33,988 bases of DNA from Bryobacterales bacterium (GTDB taxonomy: Bacteria > Acidobacteriota > Terriglobia > Bryobacterales > Bryobacteraceae). This document shows, piece by piece, positions 7,058-15,298 of this stretch; positions within the stretch are counted from its first letter, which is position 1, and every line of letters starts with the position of its first letter. Below the pieces are notes generated by a model, which saw nothing but the letters and a program-made list of their open reading frames with translations, made no database searches and was not told the origin of the DNA. Made by a program: the position numbers and the translations under genes. The stretch covers positions 1-33,988 of the forward strand of contig JAIXKK010000021.1 in NCBI GenBank assembly GCA_026954325.1. The letters are read 5' to 3'.

Positions 7058-8650
7058 ATGACTTCGACCGGCTCCCCCGGGAAACGCGAGAGCACGGCGC
7101 GGCTCGCCTCGCTGGTGGCGGCGGGCATTCTGTTGAGCCGTATCATCGGCCTCATCCGCCTGCGCGTGTTCTCCCACTATTTCGGTCTCCGCTCGGACGC
7201 CGCCGATGCGTTCAACCAGGCTTTCCGCATCCCGAATTTTCTCCAGAACCTTTTCGGTGAAGGAGTGCTCTCGGCATCCTTCATCCCGGTGTACGCGCGG
7301 TTGCTGGCGGAGGGGGATGAGCGGGAGGCCGGCAAGGTGGCGGGAGCTGTCGGCTCCATGCTGCTGCTGGCTGTCTCGGCGATTTGCCTGATCGGCGTCC
7401 TGATGACGCCGCTGCTGATTGACCTGATTGCGCCGGGCTTCACGGGTGAGAAACGCGAACTCACCATCCGGTTGGTCCGCGTGCTGTTCCCGGGAGCGGG
7501 ATTGCTTGTGCTTTCCGCCTGGTGCCTGGGGATACTCAATTCGCACCGCAAGCTGTTCCTTCCCTATGCCGCGCCCGTGGTGTGGAGCGGCGCCATGATC
7601 GCGGCGATGCTGCTGTTCGGTGCGCGTTCGACACCCACGGAGCTTGCCGTGACGCTGGCATGGGGCTCTGTGGCGGGCAGCCTGCTCCAGTTCGCCATCC
7701 AAGCGCCTGTTGTGTTGCGCCTGGCGCGGGGACTTTATTTCCACCTGGACCGCAACTCCGCGCACGTGCGGGAAGTGGTGAAGAACTTCGGACCCGTGTT
7801 CGTCAGCCGCGGCGTGGTGCAGATCAGCGCCTACGTGGATGCGCTGTTGGCGAGCTTGCTGCCCACCGGAGCCGTGACGGGGCTCATGAACGCCCAGATT
7901 ATCTATGTCCTGCCGGTGAGCCTGTTCGGAATGTCGGTGTCGGCGGCGGAACTGCCGGTAATGTCGAGCGCGACGGGGACCAGCGAAGAGATCGCGGCGG
8001 CGGTGCGGGCGCGGCTTGAATCGGGACTGCGGCACATGGCGTTCTTCATTGTTCCTTCGGCGGCGGCGTTTTTGGCCTTCGGGGACCTGATAGCGGGGGG
8101 ACTTCTACAGACCGGGCGCTTTACACATCGCGATGCCGTTTACGTGTGGGGCATTCTTGCGGGTTCATCGCTCGGGCTGCTGGCGTCGACCATGGGCCGT
8201 TTGTATTCCTCGGCATACTACGCCTTGCGCGATACGCGCACTCCGCTGCGGTTCGCCGTCATCCGCGTGGCGCTCACTACCGTACTCGGCTACATCTGTT
8301 CGAAGCCGCTGCCGGTGTGGCTGGGGATTGACCCGCTGTGGGGCGTCGCGGGGCTGACGGCTTCCGCCGGCGCCGCGGGCTGGATCGAATTCGCCCTGCT
8401 GCGCGGAGAGATGCACAGGCGTGTCGGCGATGTCCCGTCCACCTTGCCGTTCGTGGCGAAGTTATGGATTGTAGCGGCGCTTGCCGCGGCGGCTGGAACC
8501 GCCCTGCGCTTTGTCCCCCTGCCGCCATCCCCCATCGTGCGGGGTTTGGCGATTCTCATCCCCTACGGAGCCATCTATCTCGGGGTGAGCGCCACGTTCA
8601 CCGAAGACGGGCGGCGGTTGCTCGGAAGATTCATGCGCGTGGCGCGTTAG
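7058..8650 (+). CDS. murJ: Lipid II flippase MurJ
   Basis: This 530-aa polytopic inner-membrane protein of the MOP superfamily moves lipid II across the cytoplasmic membrane for peptidoglycan synthesis. Diagnostic features are the N-terminal 'SRIIGLIRLRVFSHYFG' run, 'DAFNQAFRIPNFLQNLFGEGVLSASFIPVY', the central RxF-type region (GPVFVSRGVVQISAYVDALLAS), and about 14 predicted hydrophobic helices along the chain. The length is normal for the family. Start choice: ATG at 7058 preceded by GAGAG; a short polar N-terminus precedes the first helix. It diverges from the secreted M55 peptidase, a sensible cell-wall pairing. The panB-panC fusion follows after 45 bp and could be co-transcribed. Confidence 0.95.
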   Translation: MTSTGSPGKRESTARLASLVAAGILLSRIIGLIRLRVFSHYFGLRSDAADAFNQAFRIPNFLQNLFGEGVLSASFIPVYARLLAEGDEREAGKVAGAVGSMLLLAVSAICLIGVLMTPLLIDLIAPGFTGEKRELTIRLVRVLFPGAGLLVLSAWCLGILNSHRKLFLPYAAPVVWSGAMIAAMLLFGARSTPTELAVTLAWGSVAGSLLQFAIQAPVVLRLARGLYFHLDRNSAHVREVVKNFGPVFVSRGVVQISAYVDALLASLLPTGAVTGLMNAQIIYVLPVSLFGMSVSAAELPVMSSATGTSEEIAAAVRARLESGLRHMAFFIVPSAAAFLAFGDLIAGGLLQTGRFTHRDAVYVWGILAGSSLGLLASTMGRLYSSAYYALRDTRTPLRFAVIRVALTTVLGYICSKPLPVWLGIDPLWGVAGLTASAGAAGWIEFALLRGEMHRRVGDVPSTLPFVAKLWIVAALAAAAGTALRFVPLPPSPIVRGLAILIPYGAIYLGVSATFTEDGRRLLGRFMRVAR

Positions 8651-8695
8651 ACGACGCGGCGAACAGATCCGCACTACACTGAAAGCAGCGTCGAG

Positions 8696-10408
8696 ATGCC
8701 ACAACTATCCACGGGAATTCGCATCCCTGATCTGGCGAAGTACAAGGCCCAGGGCCGCAAGATCACCATGCTCACCGCCTATGACGCGAGTATGGCGAAA
8801 CTGCTCGATGAAGCCGGAATTGATGTTCTGCTGGTGGGCGATTCCCTCGGGATGGTAATCATGGGGCACGACACTACCATCCCCGTCACGCTGGATGCCA
8901 TTCTGCACCACTCGCGGGCCGTGGCGAAGGGCGCCACGCGAGCCGTGATCGTGGCCGACATGCCGTTTCTCACCTACCAGGTCAGCGTGGAGGAGGCCCT
9001 GCGCAATGCCGGCAGGCTGATTCAGGAGGGCGGCGCGGCGGCGGTGAAGATTGAAGGCGGCGTTGCGGCCGCGCCTACCGTGCAGCGGCTGGTGGCCTCC
9101 GGCATTCCGGTGATGGGCCACGTGGGATTGACCCCGCAATTTGTCCACGGCTTGGGAGGGTTCCGGGCGGTGGGGAAAACCGAGGATGAGGCGCAAGCCC
9201 TGATGAGGGACGCCAAGGCCCTCGAGGAAGCGGGAGCGTTCTCCCTGGTGCTGGAATGCATCCCCAGCCGCGTGGCGGAGGAAATGACCCGCGAATTGAG
9301 AATCCCCACCATCGGCATCGGGTCCGGACCCGCGTGCGACGGCCAGGTGCTGGTGAGCTACGACGCGCTGGGGCTGTATCCCGGCTTCACTCCGAAGTTT
9401 GTGAAGCGGTACGCCGAACTTGGCGCGGAATTGACCACGGCGGTGAGGGCATATGCCGCCGATGTCCGGGAGGGCCGCTTTCCAGTGGGCGAGAAGGCCG
9501 CTCCGGTCATGCCGGAACTGGTGACCACGATCCGGGGCATGCGCGAGCATCTGGCGAAAGTGCGGCGCGAGGGACGGTCCATCGGTCTGGTTCCCACCAT
9601 GGGCGCCCTACACGACGGGCATTGCGCGCTGATGGACCGCGCGCGGCGCGAGACGGACTACGTAGCCGTGAGCATTTTCGTGAATCCCATCCAGTTTGAC
9701 CGTCCGGATGACTACCGCGCTTACACGATTGATCTCACCGCGGATTTGGAGACGTGCCGGAAGCATGGGGTGGATGTCGTATTCGCCCCCTCCGCCGCCG
9801 AGATGTACAAGCCGGGCGCAAGAACATATGTAGAGGCGCCGGGCGTGTCGGATTTCCTCTGCGGGCAGTTCCGCCCGGGGCACTTCCGCGGCGTGGCCAC
9901 CGTGGTGAATAAACTGTTGAACATCGTCTCACCGGACATCGCCTACTTCGGGGAAAAAGACGCGCAGCAACTGGCTGTCATCGAGCAGATGGTGTCGGAT
10001 CTGAATCTTCCGGTGAAGGTGGCGCCGGTGGCCACGGTGAGGGAGGCGGACGGACTGGCGCTCAGTTCACGAAACCGCCGGCTGTCGCCCGAGGAACGGC
10101 GCATCGCTCCCGTGGTGTACCGGTCGCTCGAGTCGGCGCGGGAGCGCATCGCAGGCGGAGAGACGCGGGCAGCGCAGGTGAAGGAGGCTGCCTTACGGCA
10201 GCTTGCCGCCGAGCCGGCGATTCGCGTGGAGTATCTCGAGGTGGTGGACGCCGTGACGATGCAGCCCGTGGTGGAAATCGCGGCGCCGGTGAGAATCGCG
10301 GCCGCTGTCTGGCTGGGCGCCACGCGGCTGATTGACAATGTGACGTGCGAGCCGGCAGCGGCGGCGCTCGCTGCTTCCGCGGCTCAACCCCACCGCATGA
10401 GGGAGTAA
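8696..10408 (+). CDS. panB-panC: PanB-PanC fusion: ketopantoate hydroxymethyltransferase / pantothenate synthetase
   Basis: This one 570-aa chain carries two consecutive enzymes of pantothenate (coenzyme A) synthesis. Residues 1 to about 266 are PanB (5,10-methylene-THF:2-oxoisovalerate hydroxymethyltransferase): MLTAYDASMA, LLVGDSLGMVIMGHDTT, VKIEGG, LVLECIPS and IGIGSGPACDGQVLV. Residues 272 to about 558 are PanC (ATP-dependent ligation of pantoate and beta-alanine): VPTMGALHDGHCAL with the HxGH nucleotidyltransferase motif, FVNPIQF, LCGQFRPGHFRGVATVV, YFGEKDAQQ and ADGLALSSRNRRL. There is almost no linker. Met272 sits where a stand-alone PanC would start, and a GAGAAGG lies upstream of it, so an independent internal start is possible. 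No stop or frameshift separates the halves. The 3' end overlaps the convergent phosphorylase gene by 25 bp. Confidence 0.95.
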   Translation: MPQLSTGIRIPDLAKYKAQGRKITMLTAYDASMAKLLDEAGIDVLLVGDSLGMVIMGHDTTIPVTLDAILHHSRAVAKGATRAVIVADMPFLTYQVSVEEALRNAGRLIQEGGAAAVKIEGGVAAAPTVQRLVASGIPVMGHVGLTPQFVHGLGGFRAVGKTEDEAQALMRDAKALEEAGAFSLVLECIPSRVAEEMTRELRIPTIGIGSGPACDGQVLVSYDALGLYPGFTPKFVKRYAELGAELTTAVRAYAADVREGRFPVGEKAAPVMPELVTTIRGMREHLAKVRREGRSIGLVPTMGALHDGHCALMDRARRETDYVAVSIFVNPIQFDRPDDYRAYTIDLTADLETCRKHGVDVVFAPSAAEMYKPGARTYVEAPGVSDFLCGQFRPGHFRGVATVVNKLLNIVSPDIAYFGEKDAQQLAVIEQMVSDLNLPVKVAPVATVREADGLALSSRNRRLSPEERRIAPVVYRSLESARERIAGGETRAAQVKEAALRQLAAEPAIRVEYLEVVDAVTMQPVVEIAAPVRIAAAVWLGATRLIDNVTCEPAAAALAASAAQPHRMRE

Positions 10409-12924
10409 CAGGGACGTGTCAGCGGATCCTCGTAGTGATCCGGAGAGACGCGCATCGCATAGCCGAGCCGTCCCGTTCTGCCCGGCAGGAATTGGGCGCT
10501 GAAAACCCAGTGCGCCGCGGCTTCCGAGGATGGGGCGAGAGTCATCACCTGCGTGTCCTCGAGGTTCCCCTCGGCCCCGACACGGCCCACCAGGGCTTCC
10601 ACCTTCACGTCGGAAGGGCGCAGCCCCGCGAGGTCCACCACCGCCTCCAGCGTGATCGGCTGGCCGCTGAGAACACGCATGTCGGCGCCGGCGCCGGCGG
10701 AGATGATACGCACGCGGTCCCAAACGCGCCGCACTTCGGCGTTCCAGCGCACCTTGCGCCGGGCGGCCTCAAATTCCTCCTTGCGAACATCCAACCAGCC
10801 GCGGTGGGAAAGTTCGTACATTTGCCGGTCGTACTCCTGCACCATGCGCGCGCAATTGAACCGCGGGCTCAGATTCGTGAGGCACAGCTTGATCCGGCGC
10901 ATCCATTCCTCGGGATAGCCTTCATCGCGGCGGTCATAGTACATGGGAACGATTTCGGTCTCGAGGAGGGAGTAAATCGCTCCGGCGTGCATCTCGTCCT
11001 GGTCATTGGAATACTCTTCGCGGTCGCCGATGGCCCAGCCGCCGGACGCCTCGTAACCTTCGTCGAACCAGCCGTCGAGAATGCTGAGGTTGAGAACCCC
11101 GTTGAGCCCGGCTTTCATGCCGCTGGTGCCGCAGGCCTCCTCGCCGCGGCGCGGATTGTTGAGCCAAAGGTCGACGCCCTGCACCAGTTCACGGGCCACC
11201 TCGATGCCGTAATCCTCGAGAAAAACGATGCGTTTCGAGACTTCCGGATCCCGCGTCAACTGAAAGATCTCGCGGATGAGCACCTTGCCGCCGTGGTCCT
11301 TCGGATGGGCCTTGCCGGCAAAGAGGATCTGCACCGGCATTTTCGGGTTGGTGAGAATGCGCTTCAGCCGCTCCACGTCGCGGAAGAGCAGGGTGGCGCG
11401 CTTGTAAGTGGCAAAGCGGCGCGCGAATCCAATGGTCAGAACATCCGGATCCAGCAATTCATGCGTGCGTTTCAACTCCGCGGTGGACGCCTTACGCGCC
11501 GTCGCCTGCGCCACCAGGCGCTCGCGGGCGAACTGCACCAGGAGGCGCTTGCGGCGGCGGCGGATCTCCCATAGTTCGGTGTTGGGAATCTCCTTGACCA
11601 GGTCCCATATCCGGGGATCCGCATAGCGGTCGCGCCAGTCCGGTTGCAGATATTGGTCATAAAGGTTGGCGAGTTCGCCATTCAGCCACGTGGGAAGATG
11701 AACCCCGTTGGTGACGTGGCTGATGGGAACTTCCCAAGTGGGCAGGTCGGGGAAGAGGTCGGACCACATCTGTTGCGATACTATCCGGTGCAGGGCGCTC
11801 ACGGCGTTCCGGTAGCTGGACGTCTTGAGCGCGCTGATCGCCATCGAAAACGGCTCTCCCGCGTCCGCCACATTGCGCTTGCCGAGAGCGAGAAGCTGGT
11901 CGAAGCTGATTCCCGCCTCCTCGCAGTAGTCCTTGAAATACTGGTACATCAGTCCGCTGTCGAACAGGTCGATGCCGGCCGGCACCGGCGTATGCGTGGT
12001 GAACACGTTGTTGCGCCGGCTGGCCTCGAGCGCGGCTTCGAAGGAGAGGGAGTGCTCCATCATCAGGCGCCGGATGCGCTCGATGGCGAGAAAGGCCGAA
12101 TGCCCCTCGTTCATGTGGAACACCGTGGGCTCCAGGCCAACCGCCTTCAACGCCCGGATGCCGCCGATGCCGAGCACAATCTCCTGCCGCATGCGCGTAT
12201 GGATGTCGCCTCCATACAGCATGTCCGTAATGTCTCTATTATCGGCAAGTTCGTTTTCCGGAATGTTGGTATCGAGCAGGTAGAGCTTCACCCGTCCCAC
12301 ATTCATGTGCCACACCTTGATGTGCACGGGCCCGGAGGGCGTTCGGACGGTCACCTTGACTTCGTTGCCCTCGTTGTCGAGAGTCGGAATGACCGGAAGC
12401 GTGTAGAAGTCGTTGTCCGGGTTGCGTTCCGTCTGCCATCCATCCGGGTTGAGGCGCTGTTGCAGATATCCTCTCTGGTACAACAGCCCCACCCCTACCA
12501 AAGGAATTTCGGCGTCGCTTGCCGCCTTGAGATGGTCGCCCGAGAGAATGCCGAGACCGCCGGAATAAATGGGCATGCAATCGAGCAGCCCGTATTCCAT
12601 GGAAAAGTAGGCCACCAGTTTGTCGCTGATCCTCAGGCGGCTCATGTAGGTGTCGTGCAGTTCGCAGGCAATGCGATAGACCGAAAGGTAACGGGGATCG
12701 CGAGCCGCCCGCTCCAAAGTGCTTTGCGAGATATGGCCAAGCATCAGGACCGGGTTGTGTCCGCTGGAACGCCAGAGGGCGCCATCCAGGCGTCGAAAGA
12801 CGGCGCGAATGTGATGATCCCAGCTCCAGATCAGGTTGGTCGCCAACTCTGACAAGCGGCTCAAAACAGGCGGGAGCGCCGGGAGGACAAGGAATTCCTT
12901 AGCTGGACGAATTTGGAACGGCAT
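10384..12924 (-). CDS. glgP: Alpha-glucan (glycogen/maltodextrin) phosphorylase
   Basis: This 846-aa GT35 phosphorylase is of the shorter bacterial/archaeal type with an N-terminal DUF3417-like domain (RLSELATNLIWSWDH at the start). It releases glucose 1-phosphate from alpha-1,4-glucans using pyridoxal phosphate. Visible landmarks are 'VAYFSMEYGL' and 'YSGGLGILSGDHLKAASD' in the N-terminal half, 'HMNEGHSAFLAIER', 'FTTHTPVPAG', 'ISHVTNGVHLPTW', and the PLP region 'EEACGTSGMKAGLNGVLNLS', where the Lys in GMKA is the expected Schiff-base residue. A divergent start region with the Rrf2 gene (144 bp) follows its 5' end. The last about 80 residues form a C-terminal extension with a beta-rich look. 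It is cytoplasmic. Confidence 0.95.
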   Translation of the reverse strand: MPFQIRPAKEFLVLPALPPVLSRLSELATNLIWSWDHHIRAVFRRLDGALWRSSGHNPVLMLGHISQSTLERAARDPRYLSVYRIACELHDTYMSRLRISDKLVAYFSMEYGLLDCMPIYSGGLGILSGDHLKAASDAEIPLVGVGLLYQRGYLQQRLNPDGWQTERNPDNDFYTLPVIPTLDNEGNEVKVTVRTPSGPVHIKVWHMNVGRVKLYLLDTNIPENELADNRDITDMLYGGDIHTRMRQEIVLGIGGIRALKAVGLEPTVFHMNEGHSAFLAIERIRRLMMEHSLSFEAALEASRRNNVFTTHTPVPAGIDLFDSGLMYQYFKDYCEEAGISFDQLLALGKRNVADAGEPFSMAISALKTSSYRNAVSALHRIVSQQMWSDLFPDLPTWEVPISHVTNGVHLPTWLNGELANLYDQYLQPDWRDRYADPRIWDLVKEIPNTELWEIRRRRKRLLVQFARERLVAQATARKASTAELKRTHELLDPDVLTIGFARRFATYKRATLLFRDVERLKRILTNPKMPVQILFAGKAHPKDHGGKVLIREIFQLTRDPEVSKRIVFLEDYGIEVARELVQGVDLWLNNPRRGEEACGTSGMKAGLNGVLNLSILDGWFDEGYEASGGWAIGDREEYSNDQDEMHAGAIYSLLETEIVPMYYDRRDEGYPEEWMRRIKLCLTNLSPRFNCARMVQEYDRQMYELSHRGWLDVRKEEFEAARRKVRWNAEVRRVWDRVRIISAGAGADMRVLSGQPITLEAVVDLAGLRPSDVKVEALVGRVGAEGNLEDTQVMTLAPSSEAAAHWVFSAQFLPGRTGRLGYAMRVSPDHYEDPLTRPCYSLMRWG

Positions 12925-12988
12925 GCGAATTTAGCAAATCCTACGATACCAGAGAGGGGCAGACCGTGTTGCGGGGGCCGATAAACTA

Positions 12989-13062
12989 TACAAAAATGTA
13001 CGATTTAATCCTTCCTGTTTCGTCCACTTTCCCGTTTACTTCTTCCCCGACAGGCATACAAT
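12989..13062 (+). promoter_or_regulatory. Promoter and candidate operator of the Rrf2 gene
   Basis: A -10 hexamer TACAAT (13057-13062) with a partial -35 TTTACT (13035-13040, 16-bp spacer) lies immediately before the ATG at 13069. Transcription would then start at or within a base or two of the start codon, and no Shine-Dalgarno is visible. About 45 bp further upstream is the palindrome TACA-AAAA-TGTA (12989-13000), which is AT-rich as many Rrf2-family sites are and could serve autoregulation or control of the divergent phosphorylase gene. Confidence 0.45.
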
Positions 13063-13068
13063 GAAGAC

Positions 13069-13575
13069 ATGAAATTGAGCGCACAGGAAGAGTATGGGCT
13101 CCGGTGCTTGCTTCACATGGCTCGATTGGAAGAAGGGCAGAGTCTGAGTATCCCGGAAATCAGCCGGGCCGAAGGACTGTCGGTGCCCAACGTAGCTAAG
13201 TTGATGCGGCTCCTCCGGTTAGGAGAATTGGTGGTATCGGTGCGGGGACAATCCGGCGGGTATACGCTGGCGCGGCCATCCGACGAGATTACCGTGGGAG
13301 CGGTGATGGAGGTGCTCGGCGGCAGGTTTTTCAGCGGCAAGTTCTGTGAACGGCACGCCGGCTTGGAGCGCACGTGCACCCACACTTCCGACTGCGCGAT
13401 CCGCGTGCTTTGGGGGACCATTCAGGAAGTGCTGGATTCGGTTCTGAAGAAGATCACGCTTCGAGACTTGCTGTGCGGGGAGAGCGAGATGGCGAACCTC
13501 ATCACCACGAATTCCAACCGGCTGCTTCCGATGCTGCGTGAACGCGTGATGAGTGAGAGCGGGCCGGTGGCCTGA
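13069..13575 (+). CDS. Rrf2-family transcriptional regulator with three-cysteine motif
   Basis: This 168-aa protein has the Rrf2 winged-helix fold: MKLSAQEEYGLRCLLHMA at the N-terminus, SIPEISRAEGLSVPNVAKLMRLLRLGELV as the helix-turn-helix, and the wing VRGQSGGYTLARP. The effector region is FCERHAGLERTCTHTSDCAIR, giving C-x9-C-x5-C. Iron-sulfur regulators of this family (IscR, NsrR, RsrR) bind a cluster through three cysteines here, usually with shorter first spacing (C-x5-C-x5-C in IscR as I recall), so cluster binding is likely but its exact type is open. Targets are unknown. It does not lie beside iscS/suf genes here; neighbours are glgP (divergent) and the cobalamin operon downstream. Confidence 0.92.
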   Translation: MKLSAQEEYGLRCLLHMARLEEGQSLSIPEISRAEGLSVPNVAKLMRLLRLGELVVSVRGQSGGYTLARPSDEITVGAVMEVLGGRFFSGKFCERHAGLERTCTHTSDCAIRVLWGTIQEVLDSVLKKITLRDLLCGESEMANLITTNSNRLLPMLRERVMSESGPVA

Positions 13576-13692
13576 AGAATTCATTACCCGCCGAAGAGTT
13601 TCCTTTCGTCCGTGAACCCGGTGGCAATTTCCGCGGCCGCAACGGCTGCGCAGCGATCGGCTTGAACAGCGCCGCGGCCGGCGGGGCATGCA

Positions 13693-13723
13693 TTGTCCAC
13701 GCATCCCGGCGTCCTGCTATACT
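13693..13723 (+). promoter_or_regulatory. Extended -10 promoter of the cobalamin operon
   Basis: TATACT at 13718-13723 is preceded by TGC, making an extended -10 element (TGnTATACT). TTGTCC at 13693-13698 could be a -35 with a long 19-bp spacer, which an extended -10 tolerates. A start about 7 bp downstream falls just before the first base of the riboswitch P1 helix at 13730, so the promoter and riboswitch fit together exactly. Confidence 0.65.
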
Positions 13724-13729
13724 CCAAAC

Positions 13730-13873
13730 CGGAAGCAATGTACGGGAAGGCGGTGAGAATCCGCCACTGCCCCGCAACTGTGAGCGGCACGTAGTTGGCG
13801 ACCTGGCCACTGAGGAACCTCGGGAAGGGCAGGCCGGCAAGCCAGCCGATAGTCAGGAGACCGGTTGCTTTCG
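13730..13873 (+). promoter_or_regulatory. Cobalamin (AdoCbl-type) riboswitch
   Basis: The conserved core is plain to see: GGTGAGAATCCGCCACTGCC at 13752-13771, followed by CCGCAACTGTGA, CGGGAAGGGCAGGCCGGC, AGCCAGCCGATA and GTCAGGAGACC, the B12 box, ending near 13862. CGGAAGCAA at 13730-13738 pairs with TTGCTTTCG at 13865-13873 over nine pairs (one G-U), closing helix P1 and fixing the ends. It lies directly upstream of cobQ/cbiP, the first gene of an eight-gene cobalamin operon, so it should lower expression when intracellular cobalamin is high. Confidence 0.95.
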
Positions 13874-13886
13874 ATGCGGGTTCGGC

Positions 13887-13905
13887 ACGTTCCGAGGGAG
13901 AACGT
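13887..13905 (+). promoter_or_regulatory. Shine-Dalgarno-sequestering hairpin of cobQ
   Basis: ACGTTC (13887-13892) pairs with GAACGT (13900-13905) around the loop CGAGGGA, which holds most of the GAGGGAG ribosome-binding site of cobQ. There is no T-run, so this is not an intrinsic terminator. A second pairing, TTCCG (13890-13894) with CGGAA (13909-13913), would also cover the site and the start codon. This suggests the riboswitch acts on translation initiation. Confidence 0.55.
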
Positions 13906-13912
13906 TCGCGGA

Positions 13913-15298
13913 ATGACAAGACCCATTTTCATTGGCGGAACCGGTTCCCACGCGGGAAAAAGCTGGATGACTGCCGCGGTGTGCCGCTGGCTGAGACGGC
14001 GCGGCGTGCGAGTGGCTCCGTTCAAAGCGCAGAACATGTCATTGAATCTGTACCCCTGCCGCGAGGGAGGCGAAATCGGGCGCGCGCAGGCGGTGCAGGC
14101 CGAGGCGTGCGGGGTGGAACCTTCGGCGGACATGAATCCGATTCTCCTCAAACCGAACGCGGATACGGCAAGCCAGGTGGTGGTGAACGGAAAGGTGTGG
14201 CGCGATCTCGCGGCGCGGGATTATTACGCGCACTTCCCGTTTCTGCTGGAGCAGGCGCTGGCGGCGTTCCGGCGCCTGGAGGCGCGCTATGAAGTCGTGG
14301 TGATGGAGGGGGCGGGCAGCATCGCGGAGATCAACTTTCGCGAAGTGGACCTGGTGAATCTGGGGCTGGCGCGCCGCGTGGACGCCAGAGCGCTGCTGGT
14401 GGCCGATATCGACCGGGGCGGAGTGTTCGCTTCGGTGGTGGGGACATTCTGCGTTCTCGAGCGGGAGGAGCGCGACGTGGTGCGGGCCTTCGCGATTAAC
14501 CGCTTCCGCGGGGACGCGGCGCTGTTTGAAGGAGGCGTGCGGACACTTGAACAGAGGACGGGCCGGCGGTGCCTGGGAGTGTTTCCTTATCTTGATGGCG
14601 TGCGGATCGACGAGGAAGACAGCGTGGCGTTGGAGGCGATGCCGGCTCCGGCCGGGTACGGCCAGGACGCGGCGATCGTCAAGTTCCCCCTGATGTCGAA
14701 TTTCACGGACTTTCAACTGCTGCCCGGAGCGCGGTGGATATCGCATCCGGCGGCGCGGCGGTTCCGGACGGTAATTCTTCCGGGATCGAAGAATACGCTT
14801 TCGGATCTTCGCTGGATGCGGCTGCGCGGCCTCGACCGGTGGGTGATGGAGCAGCATGCGCATGGAGCCCGGGTGATCGGGATTTGCGGCGGATATCAGA
14901 TGATGGGCGAGCGCGTGGCGGACGGCGGGCGGAATGCGGCGGGACTCGGGTTGCTTCCGGCGCGGACGGAGATGTCGCCGGTGAAGACGACGCGCGTGGT
15001 GAATGCGCGTATGGCTTCGGGGCACGACTTTCGCGCCTACGAGATTCACATGGGGGTGACGGCGATCGAAGGAGTACATGAGCCCTTTGCCTACGTGGGC
15101 GGCTCGGGTGAAGGAATTCGACACGGCCGCTGCGCCGGCACCTATTTACACGGCGCGCTGGAGGACCCGGTGGTGCTCGGGGAACTGCTGGGCGAGGCAC
15201 CCCCGCCCGCGGCGGACCGCGAAGCCGCTTACGGCCGGCTGGCGGACTGGTTCGAGCAGCACGCCGATACCGCGCTGTTCGAGGAGCTTTTTCTGTGA
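13913..15298 (+). CDS. cobQ: Cobyric acid synthase (CobQ/CbiP)
   Basis: This 461-aa glutamine-dependent amidase makes adenosylcobyric acid by amidating four corrin side chains (b, d, e and g). The N-terminal synthetase domain starts with FIGGTGSHAGKSWMTAA (P-loop-like) and APFKAQNMSLN. The C-terminal glutamine amidotransferase domain has the nucleophile Cys325 (GICGGYQM) and His413 (TYLHGALE), with EIHMG at about 377-381. I place the start at ATG 13913; the frame runs further upstream, but that part lies in the riboswitch. It is the first gene of the cobalamin operon, and its stop overlaps the GTG of btuF (GTGA). Confidence 0.95.
   Translation: MTRPIFIGGTGSHAGKSWMTAAVCRWLRRRGVRVAPFKAQNMSLNLYPCREGGEIGRAQAVQAEACGVEPSADMNPILLKPNADTASQVVVNGKVWRDLAARDYYAHFPFLLEQALAAFRRLEARYEVVVMEGAGSIAEINFREVDLVNLGLARRVDARALLVADIDRGGVFASVVGTFCVLEREERDVVRAFAINRFRGDAALFEGGVRTLEQRTGRRCLGVFPYLDGVRIDEEDSVALEAMPAPAGYGQDAAIVKFPLMSNFTDFQLLPGARWISHPAARRFRTVILPGSKNTLSDLRWMRLRGLDRWVMEQHAHGARVIGICGGYQMMGERVADGGRNAAGLGLLPARTEMSPVKTTRVVNARMASGHDFRAYEIHMGVTAIEGVHEPFAYVGGSGEGIRHGRCAGTYLHGALEDPVVLGELLGEAPPPAADREAAYGRLADWFEQHADTALFEELFL

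Noticed and set aside
11644..12852. 402-codon + strand frame opposite glgP
   Set aside because: It is antisense to a well-conserved phosphorylase and its residues show no family pattern.
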